Source: Alviniconcha marisindica
Taxonomy: Eukaryota; Mollusca; Gastropoda; Provannidae
DNA length: 64,000 bases
Assembly: GCA_018857735.1 (NCBI GenBank)
Contig: JABMCL010003107.1
Span: 1,113,501 to 1,177,500, forward strand
Reading direction: 5' to 3'
Part shown: positions 29,201 through 44,200 of the stretch, piece by piece
Layout of the letters: the number at the start of each line of letters is the position of its first letter
How positions within the stretch are numbered: position 1 is the first letter of the stretch
The notes under the pieces: model-generated
The model's input: the letters and a program-made list of their open reading frames with translations, nothing else
The model's database searches: none
Told to the model about the DNA's origin: nothing
Position numbers and translations under genes: made by a program

Positions 29201-32200
29201 GCGAAGAAGAGACTGCGAGGTGCGATTCAGTAATTCTGAATCTGTGTGAGATGAACCGGCCCGGCTGTGGTACCACCACCACTGACTGTCACTGCCATGG
29301 ACTCCACCACAGGACTGCGGCCTCTAATACGAGTGCCACGAGCTCCCCCAGACGTCGCGTCGTCAAGACTGTGATGACATGGACTGTGTGCATTGGAGTG
29401 CGTGTGTGTGATGAGTGAACAGCCTGGCCAGGTTTGTGGAATATTATTTACTTAGTAGCACCCGGGTTTACGTTAATGGTATGCAGTAGTGTAGCGGTTG
29501 TCAAAATTACAAAAGTGAACTGAATGAAATATCATGGATGTGATATGCCTATGATGTTGCGTGAGAGAGAGCGAGTCCGTGAGTGGATCACCCAGAGCGC
29601 GTGTGTGAGAGCATGCCGTGTGTGATTGCGCTGGGACTGCATGCACGTATGTGTGAGTGAGGGGTGCCCGTTGTTATTAGTAACAAAACAACAACATCGA
29701 ACAGCAAGGACAGAAGTTTCCCCGACACGTGACATACACCCAGACAACAAGTAAGTGACTTGGTGTTTTACACCCAGACAACAAGTAAGTGACTTGGTGT
29801 TTTACACCCAATCAACAAGTAACTTGGTGTTTTACACCCAGTCAACAAGTAACTTGGTGTTTTACACCCAGTCAACAAGTAAGTGACTTGGTGTTTTACA
29901 CCCAGTCAACAAGTAACTTGGTGTTTTACAGTCAACAAGTAAGTGACTTGGTGTTTTACACCCAGTCAACAAGTAAGTAACTTGGTGTTTTACACCCAGT
30001 CAACAAGTGACTTGGTGTTTTACACCCAGTCAACAAGTAAGTGACTTGGTGTTTTACACCCAGTCAATAAGTGACTTGGTGTTTTACACCCAGTCAACAA
30101 GTAAGTAACTTGGTGTTTTACACCCAGTCAACAAGTAACTTGGTGTTTTACACCCAGTCAACAAGTAAGTAACTTGGTGTTTTACACCCAGTCAACAAGT
30201 AACTTGGTGTTTTACACCCAGTCAACAAGTAACTCGGTGTTTTACACCCAGTCAACAAGTAAGTGACTTGGTGTTTTACACCTAGTCAACAAGTGACTTG
30301 GTGTTTTACACCCAGTCAACAAGCAAGTGACTTGGTGTTTTACACCCAGTCAATTTACACCCAGTCAGCAAGTACTTGGTGTTTACACCCAGTCAACAAG
30401 TAAGTGACTTGGTGTTTTATACCCAGTCAACAAGTGACTTGGTGTTTTACACCCAGTCAACAAGTAACTTGGTGTTTTACACCCAGTCAACAAGCAAGTG
30501 ACTTGGTGTTTTACACCCAGTCAACAAGCAAGTGACTTGGTGTTTTACACCCAGTCAGCAAGTAAGTGACTTGGTGTTTTACACCCAGTCAACCAGCACA
30601 GAAATGGGTGAGATTCAGAGCATGCAACTCTCTTCCCGCACGCACAATGACAACAGGCAAACAGTCCCCTGCCACCTGTGCAAGACCAAAAACTTGAAAA
30701 TCACTACTATTGATCCTGCCCTGACATTTAAAAGAAGGAAATGTAAGTAACAAGCATAAAATTACACAGCAACAGGAGCTGTACCGGTCATGGACAATCA
30801 TAATGGTTTTTCCAAACACATTTGTCAATTGGCATATAAAGGTAAACAAAGCAGGTAAACAAGTACATAATTCACACACAGCCTGCTAAAAACATACAAC
30901 TGAGCTAATCACACGCACGTGTTCTGAAAAAGCAGCCTTAAAATACAGACGGCGCTGACAACCGCTACAATGTCCATTACCTTGTAGTTCCACAGCAGGT
31001 TGGGTTTGGCGTGGTCTCGACTGAAGTGATAGTAGAACAGCGCCCAGTTGGCTTCACTCTTGATCCTCTGACGCCGCTTGCGCAGGACGATGGGCCGGTC
31101 ATTTTGCTACAGAAAAAGATCAGGTTAAATGAGTAAGACAACGCTTCTTTTCACTTCTGGATATCTGAATGGTCTGTACAAACGCTAAGCCTTCCAATTG
31201 CTACGATACTAGGAACACTCTTCTGAAACATAAAGTAACAGATGCTACCCCCAAGCAAAACAAAAAACAAACAAACAAAAAACAGGTACATGGCAGACTC
31301 AGGAAGTGTTGATTATTATTTTTTTAATGATCTTATAATTATGAAAATAAAGTATACTGTAAGACTTCTGAGGGGAAAAAAAAACAAAAAAACCCCAGAA
31401 CCTGTAACAACAATGCACAGTGTGTATTTCTCATTGCAAATGACAATCTTAAGATCACATAAAAAAATTAGCAAAAATGCACATCTGCTCTTCAGACATC
31501 ACTCTGATCCACTGCACATACCTTTCAAGTTATCTCAACTCTCATTCATTCAGAACAGTTATTCATGTGCAAACGCAGGTAAAAATATTGGAGGAAGGAA
31601 CAAAATCAAAGCCTTGGAATGGCATATGTAACGGCGCATACTCACAACTGCTGTCAGAGAGAAATGCATTTTTCCAAGTATAATGTATATTTCTGATATT
31701 ACTTGCCTCATATCACTTGCCTTAACCCAACATACAACCCCTCCCAGCCTCCCTGCTTATAAAAGCAAATTATGGGCTGAGCTCAATAGTTCAGGAGCTG
31801 TGTGAGAGTCGAGGTGGCCATCCTGGGCTGTCCATCCTAACAAACCTTCTGGCTTCCGTGGACATAAAGATTTATTGAACCATGCTTCAGCATTGGTCTC
31901 AGCTTGTCCCTAACATGTCAGCCGACATCCGGGGACATTAAGCATCACTTCATATCGAGCTCAAAAGAAACTGGCCAGTTGGCATGCTTCAGTGGGTACT
32001 ATACAGAGGGATGCCCCCTGGTGCCAGGGAGAGGCCACTCAATGTGGTATTAAAGGACAATAATTTTGGGTTGCTTGGGAACCCAAACGCAGCTACGCGT
32101 TTGGTTTAAGGGAGATAACTCCTTTATTGTTTTGTTTTTGTTTTTTTAGGTTGAGGTCAAGCATTTAGAAGAAATATGCATTTTCAAATACACACAAAGG

Positions 32201-35200
32201 TAAATATACTGGGGTAAGAAAACAAGTCTCAATCTTGACAGCACATACACAAGTAACGCTGTCCACTCAACAGGAAAACGCCATGAACATATATATATAT
32301 GTGGCACAGGGAAACCCAAAGGGTGAACCCTTGGTAAAGGAACGGTGCATACTCACACAAACCCATGGTCAAGCTGACAGCGTGCACGCAAAAAGCACAG
32401 AGGTTTCACACCAGGGAAGGAAAGCAAGTGCTACTCACTACCTGTTTCTTCTCCAGACCGATTCGCGATCGCCAATGCTGCAGGATGTCGTCAATCTTCT
32501 TCTCAATCATGAGCAGCTGCAGGTTGCGCCTGTTCTTGTTCAGGTGATCCTGCAAACAACCGTTCCAGACAGTGGAGGTGTGAACAGTGGAATTATTGAC
32601 AGATGATAGAAGGAAAAAAAATTGAAAAAAAATAAAATAGAAGTACACAACTGGTTTTACTTCCCCTTTTAAAACCAATTTCAGCCAAACACAACAAAAA
32701 ACAAAGACTGCTCGCATGCATGCATGCCCACATGCCCAAGTACACATGTACTGACAACATGTGGATTCCACTCCTCCCTCCCACTCCCGCCCCTGCCAGA
32801 CCTCAGCACTGTGTAAAAGCAACAAATATAAGAGACTGCAGACTGCACTTAGAGCCACAGAGTAGGCACAGTACAAATTCCCTGTACCATCACGACTGTA
32901 AAATGTGTTACTAGAATTGTAACATTCCAAAAGGATGAAAATGCAGGGATACACATTTGAGTGTAATGTGGCCCACCAAAAGGACATACATTTTTGTGTT
33001 CAGCATCCCTGCACACTATGTACACAACCAGCCAAACACGGATCAAGAGAGCTTAGGCAAGAGAACCTCACCTAAGGCATCACCTCACCCGAGGCAGGTA
33101 ACATTTTTCCATAACCCTACTGACCTGCGCCAGTTTGACGTTATCTCTGACGTGGAGCCGGTCTGTCTCGTTGACTGGAACTTCTTCAGTCGAGTCCAGA
33201 TAGGCAAGCAGACCACTAGGCTGAAATAGATAAGAAATATTTCAACACTCACCTACATCCACTGTTTAGTTTACAGACTCATAATTACAGATTTATCATT
33301 TTTATACAGCTACGTCAGAAAATGGACTGACCAGACTTCTAAAGCAACTGAGGAGTTTAAAGAGGATGCAACACACATCATTTCCAGACTCACTGCGTCA
33401 CTATCTAACCATAAATTTATAGTTGTGTTCCATTCTGTTGCACTGCATGCTAATGCTCAAGAAGATTTAACACGATCACCTTCCATGCTACCCATCGTCC
33501 ATGTTACCATCAAGAAAATGTAGTGAGAAAAATACACACTATAAAGAGCAAAGGACAGTGTAGACATTACCAGAATGCGCTTCAGAAGTCCCAGAGCAGT
33601 TGGGTGTCCTGTCACCCACAGGCCAACCAGGTGGCGACTCAGTTGTCTGAAGCAAATACCATGAGAAATAAGTGAACAACTGCTGGTGAGGTTGACAGAA
33701 TAGATCTAGGGAAATGTACTCATCAATACGATGAAAAGCAAGGAAACAATAACATGTCTATCCTTTTCTTTACTTCCTTCTTCTTTTGTTGTGAACAATA
33801 GCATGTCTATCCTCTTCTTTACTTCCTTCTTCTTTTGTTGTGAACAATAACATGTCTAGCCTCTTCTTTACTGCCCAATAACTGTCTATCCTCTTCTTTA
33901 TTTCCCTTTTTTTTTGTTGTGAACAATAACATGTCTATCCTCTTCTTTACTTCCTTTTTTTTTGTTGTGAACAATAACATGTCTATCCTCTTCTTTACTT
34001 CCTTCTTCTTTTGTTGTGAACAATAACATGTCTATCCTCTTCTTTACTTCCTTCTTCTTTTGTTGTGAACAATAACATGTCTATCCTCTTCTTTATTTCC
34101 TTGATGAGAAAAAACTCACACACAACATACAGTGTATTAGCTCTTGGGTTGTAACATCCCATACAAACTACACACTACCGAGCAAGGGGTGGGTGGGTGA
34201 GGGGGTGGGTGGGTGGGATTAAAGAAACAGAAAAAAGGATGGAATCAAAAAAATCTTTTAATCCAATTTCCAAGCTGCAATACACTGCCCACTAACATCA
34301 TTTCATTTTGCCAGTGTAATAACAAGGGGACTTTGGCTTATACAACAAGAATTAAATACAGTGGCTCAGTTCTTGGATTTTTAACGTCCAACACAGAGGG
34401 TATCTACACAATACTGAACCAGAGAAAGATGGAAAGAAAAAGGCTAAAGAAAGAAAGAAACAGAAAAACTGATCTGATAAAAAAAATAAAACACAAATTA
34501 TACAAACCCTGAACACACCACCACCCACAAACACTATTTTAGCTTTGCCAGCATGGCAATATGGGGACTGATACATTGCAAACGTAAGACAAAAACAGCA
34601 AAAATATTAAATGTGGAGGAGATGGCTGAAGCATGTACCTGGCCAGCATTCACCCACTGCCCTCAAACAGGGTCATCTTCGCATGCCAGAATAAATCCTT
34701 ACTGGAACAATCTTCAGTTTCACCGGATTCTGTTAGCAAGCATTGCCAAAACCTAATGGTCAGCAGAGTTCTGTTCCACAACACTGCACTCACCTGTTTG
34801 TCAGCATGCGGCTGTCTGTGCTCTGGGTGAACATGGCAGTGTGCAAGTGTTTTGGTAACGCTCCTTCTGCCAGCGCCAAGTCCTGCATCTTGGCAGCAAT
34901 CTCAGCATCCCCCTCCTACAGCGTAACACATGACGAATTAATGCATGCTTCACAACAATAACATAAATCATACACAGACGCATGTGGATATGGATATCCC
35001 CCTCCTACAGTCTAACATATAATGAATTAATGCATGCTTCACAACAATAACATAAATTATACCCATATGCATGTGTATATGGATCCACACAGACATGTGC
35101 AGGCAATATACTGATACTGTGTGATAGCAAGAGACAAAGACACAATGTAGCACATACAAAGGTCCAGTTTTAACACTACAAACTGATCAGAAATGTTTTT

Positions 35201-38200
35201 TATTGTTGTTGCTTTTTGTGTGAGGTTTTGTTTGTTGCAAACTAACAGAACTACACAAAGTACTTTATGAAAGAGAAAAGAAAAGAAAAAATGAAGAAAA
35301 AAACAAAGAAACAGGTGGTTCTAAATACTATAATGACTCTTTTACAAAATCCACAAAGACGGTACTGGCAAGATTGTCATATCCAAGACCACATTCTGCC
35401 CCAGTGCTCTTGCACACCATAGCACCACTGAAGAGCTACACTGTTTTAAGCCAACACTTACTGAATACCTAAACTTCACTTTTTTCTACATGCGTTCAAC
35501 ATACAGTTGTGAATTACAGTCAAGAAAGAAAAAAAGAAACAGAAGCTGTAATTACCTCAATGATTGCTTTCATCACCATGCCCGCCCCTTTCACAATGGC
35601 CATGGACGGATGCTGAAAATACAGTCATACGAGTAACGTTCATCATGGTATGTTTTAGAAAATACTGCACAAAACTTGCTGTATCATGAGACAAACCAAA
35701 TTAACAGAAATGCAATGTCAGCAGACTAACTGAACTTTTCCTGTCAGACAACAGCGATGGGAACAAGCAAGCAATATGGAAGTTTTACTACCTACCTGAT
35801 GAACACACAATACTTCACAACAACAAAACCAATGAAAATCACACCCATTTCCTCAAAATCAAATAATTACCATACAAGGGAGTTAATTACCACTCAAGAA
35901 ATTACACAAACACAACAACAATGACCAGAGTCGCCTATGGTAACTCTCGACTGGCATGCAAGTAAATACAAGGTACATAAACTCCACCAGAGGTACATCC
36001 TCAAATAATGACCACAGAGTTCCTCTGTTTGGCACACACTGTCTAGGCAGCTGCTCCAAGAGCATCATTTTCCAGTAAGCGGAAGTGCGCCAGCCTGTGA
36101 ATCTTCTCTTTGTCAACCACCCAAAAGGAAAGTCCGATTTTCAGCATGAGGGCTGAAAGCACTACAGGTCATGCAGACTGCCAACAACCTTCCTTACCAC
36201 CACTGTCTCCAGTGGCTAGAACTGATACCTGAAGCTGTTGGGTATCTATGACTCTCAAACAACAGCAACATCTGGGCCCTACCTGGAAGAGCTTGAAGAT
36301 GATTGGTTATCTATGAATCTCAAACAACAGCAACATCTAGGCCCTACCTGGAAGAGCTTGAAGATGATTGGGTATCTACGAATCTCAAACAACAGCAAGA
36401 GCTGGACTCTACCTGGAAGAGCTTGAAGATGATGCGCCCATTGGCAGCCACCATTTCCAGCAGCATGTCAAACTGCGTGCCGTCGGTAGTCTCACTGTAG
36501 GGTGCGCACAGCGCGAACGTCATGAAATCCAACATGGCTGATATCACCAGAGCACCCGATTCATGAACCTTGGGGAGAGCAATGGCAAATGTACAAGAAG
36601 TGTCCTCATCTGTTTAAGTGTCATATGAATATACATTGTCACGCCATAATCCCCCACACCTGCAAGCAAACTGTGTAAATTGTACAAACTGGTTATTTAC
36701 CTCAAAGTATTTTGTTTTTAAAGAATGCTCTCCTCATTAGAAAAACATACAGACACACTGAATATGAAGAACTGTCTATTGTGATATGTTGTACATACAG
36801 TAATAAAATAGATAAAAACATAACAGCATGAAACATATATGCATCAGCAGTTGTTGTACTTGATTTAACATTCCCTCTACCTGTCTCCCTTGCCCCCCCA
36901 CCCTCCTGCTCAGAACACACACACACACACACAAACATGCACACACACAAACATGCACACACACACACACACACACACACTGGCATGCATACATGCACAG
37001 ACATACACACATGCACAAACACACGCAAAGAGGGCAACAAAAATTACCACATGCTGATTGAACATCTCGATGAGGGTTTCGAGGAACTTGCGTGAAGACA
37101 TGAGCGATGTTTTGTTCAGCTGCTCTTGCCTCAAGTCATAGTTGTCGTGCATTGGCTAAAAAGAGAAGCAAATGACACTTAACAGTTGTTATGCACTGGA
37201 TAAAAAGGAAAGCAAAAAATAGTTATTGCGCACTAACAAAAAAAGGGAACCCCCCACAACTTTTACCCCATAATGTTATTGAAAAACACTGAACCAACCC
37301 AGCTATCAACAAATACAAGTAATGGTTGACCAGCTTTAAGCGCCACAATGATAAAGGACTCAAAGGGGGTTTACACCATTCATCAAACTCCCAACATGGC
37401 AACATCAAACCTTCTTGCTTGTGGCTACTCTAGTAAGTACAGGTCAATAACAATCCAAACGGAAAGTAAAAGGCAAGCTTCTGGTAATTTCTGAACAATT
37501 AAAAAAGAAAAGAAAAGAGCACCCCCCCCCCCCCCCCCCCACCACACACACACTATGGCCAGAAAGTAACTGACAGCCTTTTGAAGTAAACTCTCCACAT
37601 ATTTCAATCCAGAATCTATTGATATGGCTAAATCAGTACAATTGTTTCTGCGCTGCTCGATTACTGACACCCATTTACCTGCATCAGAGCACAGAGCATG
37701 TCAAGAGCTGCATGAGTGACTCCGACATCGTTCCGCTTTAATGCTTTCACCACCTTCAGTCCCACCTTTTCTCGCATCCTGTTGGCAGAAAATGAATCAA
37801 AACTTTTCCCCAAATCCACAAATAATAAAGCAAAACAAACACCAACAAAAGCAGATTAGAAAAAACACACTCCTGTTCCATCCTAAAAACAAGGTGCAGG
37901 GCCTCTGAAAACAGACCCACTCTTCTCATAGACTTTCATCCGAGGGAGTGTTTTGCCACCTGTATGCTGAGCCCATCAGAGCTCAGACGCATGGTAGGCT
38001 AAAGCCTCGTCACCAGATCACTGGGGATGAAGCCTTTCTGTCAACAGACACTTAGCCCAAAACGAAGTCAGCGTGATAGTGCCCTCAGTGCTGGCCACTT
38101 CAGCGCATCTCTTGTGAACCAGAGGGCACAAGTGACTTTGCGTGACTGCATCTACTGGGGCTATGGAAATGGTGATAATGAAGATGAGAAATTTGTAAAT

Positions 38201-41200
38201 ATATCAATACCTGTAGATCACACCAGTGAATGGGGGTGGGGGGGGGGGGGGGGGGGGGGGGGGGGAAGAAAAGTTACTGAAATAAGAGTCAGCAGTTGAC
38301 CCTGGAGAAAAAAATTCTCCGTCCACTCTTGACAGGACCTCAACCTGCAACCTTTTGATCATGAGTCTGGCACTCTGACCACTAAACTATCCCTGCTTAG
38401 TCTGTCAGGGAAAATGACACACAGCACAGCTCACCTTGGCAGCTCTGACCACTAAACTATCCCTGCTTAGTCCGTCAGGGAAAATGACACACAGCACAGC
38501 TCACCTTGGCAGCTCTGTGAAGGCCTGGAAGCCAGCCTTGGAGGCCACAAGTCTGCGGAGAGCATGGAACTGAGCCTCCACAGCCAGGTTCGGCACGGCC
38601 GCCTGGTCCCCCTCCTGTTCTATCAGGGAGGCCAGTGTCAGGTTGATCAGCTTCTCTTTGTTCTGGGCAAACAGTCCCTGCAACAAGACAGCTATGCACT
38701 GAGTTCAGTCCATGCAGCAAGACAACTACGCACTGAGTTCACCTGCAAACAGGAACAGCCTCTGAACAGGCACGGTTAGAGAGTCAGAGCGGAAATTTAA
38801 AACAAGGTAGACAAGGCAGAGAAGAAGAGCAGTCAAACTACATCCAGAACTGGAAAGCATAACTTTTATTGTATTGTCTATGACCCTGCCATCTGGTCAA
38901 AATCAGCACACATATACACATTCCCATTCCCCCCCCCCCCCCCCCCCCCCCGGAAATGAATAAATGTCCCATCAACCATGGCAGGGTGAGAAAACCAGCA
39001 AAAAAGCAAAACAATCAGTTTGAATGCACAAAACTCAACACGAGTCATCAGCATGCAGTTCTAAAGACCTCTCTTGATCATTGTATGAAAAGCAAAACAT
39101 GCACCAACCATTTCTTTTGAATACACAGTGACTGAAATTATTATTTGCATAAACATGTCAGTAAATGTAACAATCCACTTGACAACATTTTCTTCAAACT
39201 TGATAACATTTTTTCATTGTTCTAACGCTTTCCTGACTTTGAAATCTGACCAAGGTCACTGAAATGGGTATGCAAATATAAAGGTCTCTGGAAAGGCTCA
39301 TTATGCAAAATCTGAAGGGCTTTACCGAAGTCTGAAAGAGAAGGCCAACTCAAGCTGTTGGTTTTGCTCGTTTTTTTCCTGTTTTTCCCCCCCTTCTATC
39401 CAAGTCTTGCAAGTCTGTACCAGAAGTATGTGCAAACAAAAGGAGCAAAAGTTCAGCCAACTTGCATTCAATTAACCAGACACTCATGCCTCAGCCGAAG
39501 GTGGGAGAAAAGGTACGTGTGCAACTGTTTCACGTACACCTGTACATACTGTCATGCATACAATTGCAGTGTTACCTGCCACTCTGTCAGCTGCACTCTG
39601 ACTTCAGAGACTTTAATACTGGAGTTTGTCTTGTCATCAAAATTGCTACAGCTGAATGCGACGATGATTGCTTTTATTAAGCACTATTCTCCACTCTCGA
39701 GCAGACTTACTGCGCTCGCATGTGATTCTACATGAGTGACCAGCTTTTTATAGCACGTTTTTGAATATCCATGGAAGTAGTGTACTTACAGCGATGGAAT
39801 GGGATCTCAACAAACACCTTGCTTTAGCCCCAGTGTTCTGGCTAGAGGCAGCAAGCCAGCAAAGGAAATGCTAATAGCCTCTATATGAAGTAACACTGAT
39901 CATTACAGACTGCAGGCTCATCTTTATTCATGAGCCAATAATATGTGCATGTTGAATGATGTGTCACAGACTCTACAAAACACACATGAGAAAACAGACA
40001 CACTGCAAAAATAAAATAGGACTAAATTACCTAACAATGAAGTAAGACAGACAAAAACAAAAAACACACTTTGCAATACTGCAACAAAGAAAAACACTTT
40101 CTCAAGGTTTGCCTGAGACCAAAACAAGTGGAAAATAAATCACAAGATCATGAAGCAACTCTACACCAAGAAAACAAGAATGTGTTTTGACAACATATCA
40201 ATGATTACAATATTTGTTTCTTTTTTTAAAGATTTTTTTTTTTTACCTGATGTTGCTGTCTTTGCTGAAACGATACAAATTTTCAAAAGGTCTCAGGACA
40301 CTGCCTTTTCCTCAGAAATATTTAAATACCTTTAAATACAAACATAAGCCTTAAAGGAACTAGCCTTCTCAGACCACAATTCAAAATAACTGCTCAAGTG
40401 CTTGGAACAGGTGAAAAAAACATGATCTGCAGTAAAAACAACAACAGGGGAATCTGAAAGTACCGCTGATTTAATATCAAGTTTGTAAGTTGTCAGCACC
40501 ACTGACACTTTCTTCGGGCAGTTTCCCATGTTTTGTGCTCTCTCCAGCATTTTAGTTTGATGTCACCAAAGTGTTTTTATCATCAGTTTGTTTTGGTTTT
40601 TATTTTGTGGTGTTTATCTCTGTAGAGATGAAATACATTAGCATTCTAGAAAAGTGGTGATCTTCTAGTTCAATTTTTATACAATTAGCTGGTCAATAAA
40701 AAAATAAAAAAAGGAATTATAATTGATGTTTAATGCCCAGTTAACCATAACAGTTAATGAGATGGAGATGGATGAACAAAACAAAATGCTAAAAAAATAT
40801 TTAAACAATCTTACGCTCCCCCCCCCTCCCCCCGGAACTGAGAAGCCAAGTTCCTCTAAATCCTGCTAACATGATAGGGACATGTACCAAAACCATAACA
40901 GTTAATGGCTCTATTCTACTTATGGTGATGATGACGGTGATAACAACAGAAGATGTAAGGTCTCGCCGTACATGCAAAGCCAGCCGACACCATTGCAAAA
41001 GTGTTGACGTGTACTCACATCAGCAGTCACAGCATGCAGCAGTCCACTATAAGAGATATTGGCGTTGAAGCGGTTCACAGCTTGCTCCACTGTCATCCCG
41101 GCTGCAACATAAAGGACAGGCATGCGCTGCAGACTCCACTTTTCTGACAAAGAAATAGAGGCCTTTTACACGATGACCTGGGCTGGGTACAAGCTGCTGG

Positions 41201-44200
41201 ATTCACATCTGTGATCCGAACTTTGAGGTCATGGTCACTCACCTCAGCTGTAGTTCCAGACTACTTACGTGCTCCACACAGCAGATGTTAGGGAAGGAAA
41301 TGCAAGCTACGCTCAGCCCTACTCCAGAGCTGAGCCAAGCATGGTTCACATCTATCCTGGTGCAGCAAAGTGTAAATGCACTGACCCGCACTCAGCCCTA
41401 CTCCAGAGCTGAGCCAAGCATGGTTCACATCTATCCTGGTGCAGCAAAGTGTAAATGCACTGACCCGCACTCAGCCCAACACCAGAGCTGAGCCAAGCAT
41501 GGTTCACATCTATCCTGGTGCAGCAAAGTGTAAATGCACTGACCCGCACTCAGCCCAGAAATGTCTGTCAGCATAAATAGGCCATTTACATAAAATGTGC
41601 ACCATAATCTTCATTTTTTTTTTTTTTTTTAACATGTTGGTGATGTCACTGCCTGAACCAGACCCAAGCCTTTTGGGATTCAACATCCACTGCATAAACC
41701 ATTCAGCCATGCAACAACCACCCTGTGTTCCTGTAACATTAGGAACTTACGTGGAGGGGACTGTATGAACTTCATGTGTTGCGATTCCACCTCCTCGTCC
41801 ACCGGCACTGTGAAAGGACCTGCGCAGAAGAAAAATCACTTCAGTTAAAGGACCGCACACTGTGTCCAACTTCAACATGCTGAGACAGTGACCACTGACT
41901 TAAACAAAACTTTCTCTGTCCTCCCAAATGACTGCTGCATCAGAGAGGAAGGTTAATAACAACAGTAAGTTAATTGGTGCTTTTATGCCCAGTGCTGAGA
42001 CAGTGACCAATGACTTAAAACATTCTGTCCTCCCAAATGACTGCTGCATCAGAGAGGTAGGTTAACAACAACAGTAAGTAAATTGGTGTTTTACACCCAG
42101 TCAACCGGTGCAGTTATATCAGGGCGATTTAATAACAACAACAAAAACAGACAAAGAAAAAAAGGTTATAAACTAGTCCAAAACATGCACAAACATGTGT
42201 CTCTCAACACATGCACATTATTTGGATAAAACAAGAGCCAATGAAGCAATCAAGCTGAACAAACAAAACAGAAAAAAAAGAGCACATACCCAGCCGATAT
42301 CCTCTATAGGTGGGGTTCATTTTCACACACACATCCCTGTTGCCAGACGCACGCACACCATCCAGAATGGTTGCAATCAGGGAATCCCTGTGGATGACAG
42401 AATTCCTGGGTTACACTCGGTAATATGACACACAGGACTAGGGTATGGAGACCATCTGAAAGCCCCCCTCCTCCCAAACAAGTCTGTCAAATAACACTCT
42501 AACAGTTAAAGCTTAAATGTCAGATTCCAACAAAGGAAACTATCAGCTTAGATGTTAGATTTCAACAAAATGAAACTATCAGCTTAGATGTTAGATTTCA
42601 ACAAAATGAAACTAATGAAACTATCAGCTTAGATGTCAATTTCCATAACTTTTCACAAAGACTTAAAAAGAAAAAGAAAAAAAAGATGGTCACTGAAATC
42701 TGAGTGCAAGATAATCAAATGCAAAAACTGATGAAACAAGCTGGTCCATAAAGTTGACTTCAGTGGTCTTTCATTGCTTATGGTCATGAGATACATCATG
42801 CAATCTCTGAAAGCACATTCCTCTCATAAGCAAAATCCCAGTGTTGACGCTAAAGTGACACCTTAACAAATACACAGCTAGAAAAGAACGCCCATTTTGT
42901 TGGCTGGTTGGTTCAGCCATTGTTCCAAAGCAACTGCAGAACAGCATTTTGCCATCACTTCAGACTTTGGCACACAAGCAAAAAAGAATACAAACAGACA
43001 GCATTAAGAGACTGTTTAAGGTGTATGTTAACAGACATGATTTTTGTGCTTTATAAATACTTTAAATAACAACCATACCTACCAGAAAGAATGCAACTGA
43101 CCTGTCTGTTGATAAGAATGTGCGTATTGCCCCTTTCACATATTCCACAGTGAATTTTTGTGGATTCTCAGGGTCTCTATTGATGGAAAAAATCTGCAAA
43201 CACTCTCAAGTATTAGTCTGACGTGTCTCTGTATGGCATGTGATGCAAAGGCTACCCAGTAAAACATGGAGAAAAAGCCAAATGACAGCTGTCTTTAATG
43301 CTCTCCCATAGCCTGGCAAGAAAGAAATCAGCCAACAGCAGTCGGTTCTAACACAACAAGAACTGCAATTAATGCTATCACAACAACATGATCACTACCT
43401 GCAATTTTTTACACAAACATTTTCATGGTCTGAATAAACAAAAAAGTATACTGTCAACTTATGCAGAACAACAACAACAACAAAAAAGCACACAGCTTTC
43501 TATTATATATTATTATTCATGGGAGCTTGACCATCTCAAAATCAAAGAGAAAATCAATGACTGGGAACTTACATCACAGAAAGGTTTGGCCGTGACAACA
43601 TTGTATGTGGCTGGATCACGCTCCACAAGACACATCTCGGTCAAACAGAGTGTGCGACGAACTGTGTCAGGGTGGCGTACTGAAATCTTCTGCACTGTAA
43701 ACTCTGCGTATGAGGTCAGTGCTTCATCCGTGCTGAAAGATTTACATCACATTGAAAGAATCACGTACAAATGTACCTAAATCTGTCCATGTAAATAAAC
43801 TGAAAACAAGTGCGCATTATGTGTAAGTACAGTTGCCACTGTCTAAGTGCTATCCGGATAAGTGTAAGTTCAATTCAAACAAATATTTTTAGAATCTACA
43901 TTTCTTTTTCAACGGCCATAGATATTGGATCAAAACACACAAAAGGTTAAAAAAAAAGAGAGCGTATATTAGTAGGATGGGTGCAAGGGGTATCGTTCAT
44001 TTTAATAACTGCACCCCTCAATTTTTGAAGACTAGTACAAAATGCTCCAATCTGACTAAAATTCATAGACTAGAGGATGCACATCACTTGTCCATGGTAA
44101 ATGTTGATGACGACTCTTCCAAGTAATGTTCTCAGTCCTGAATCAGTGTTAACCAGTTGTTTGGGTAGGACTAGCAAAGTAACGTTCTCAGTCCTCAATC

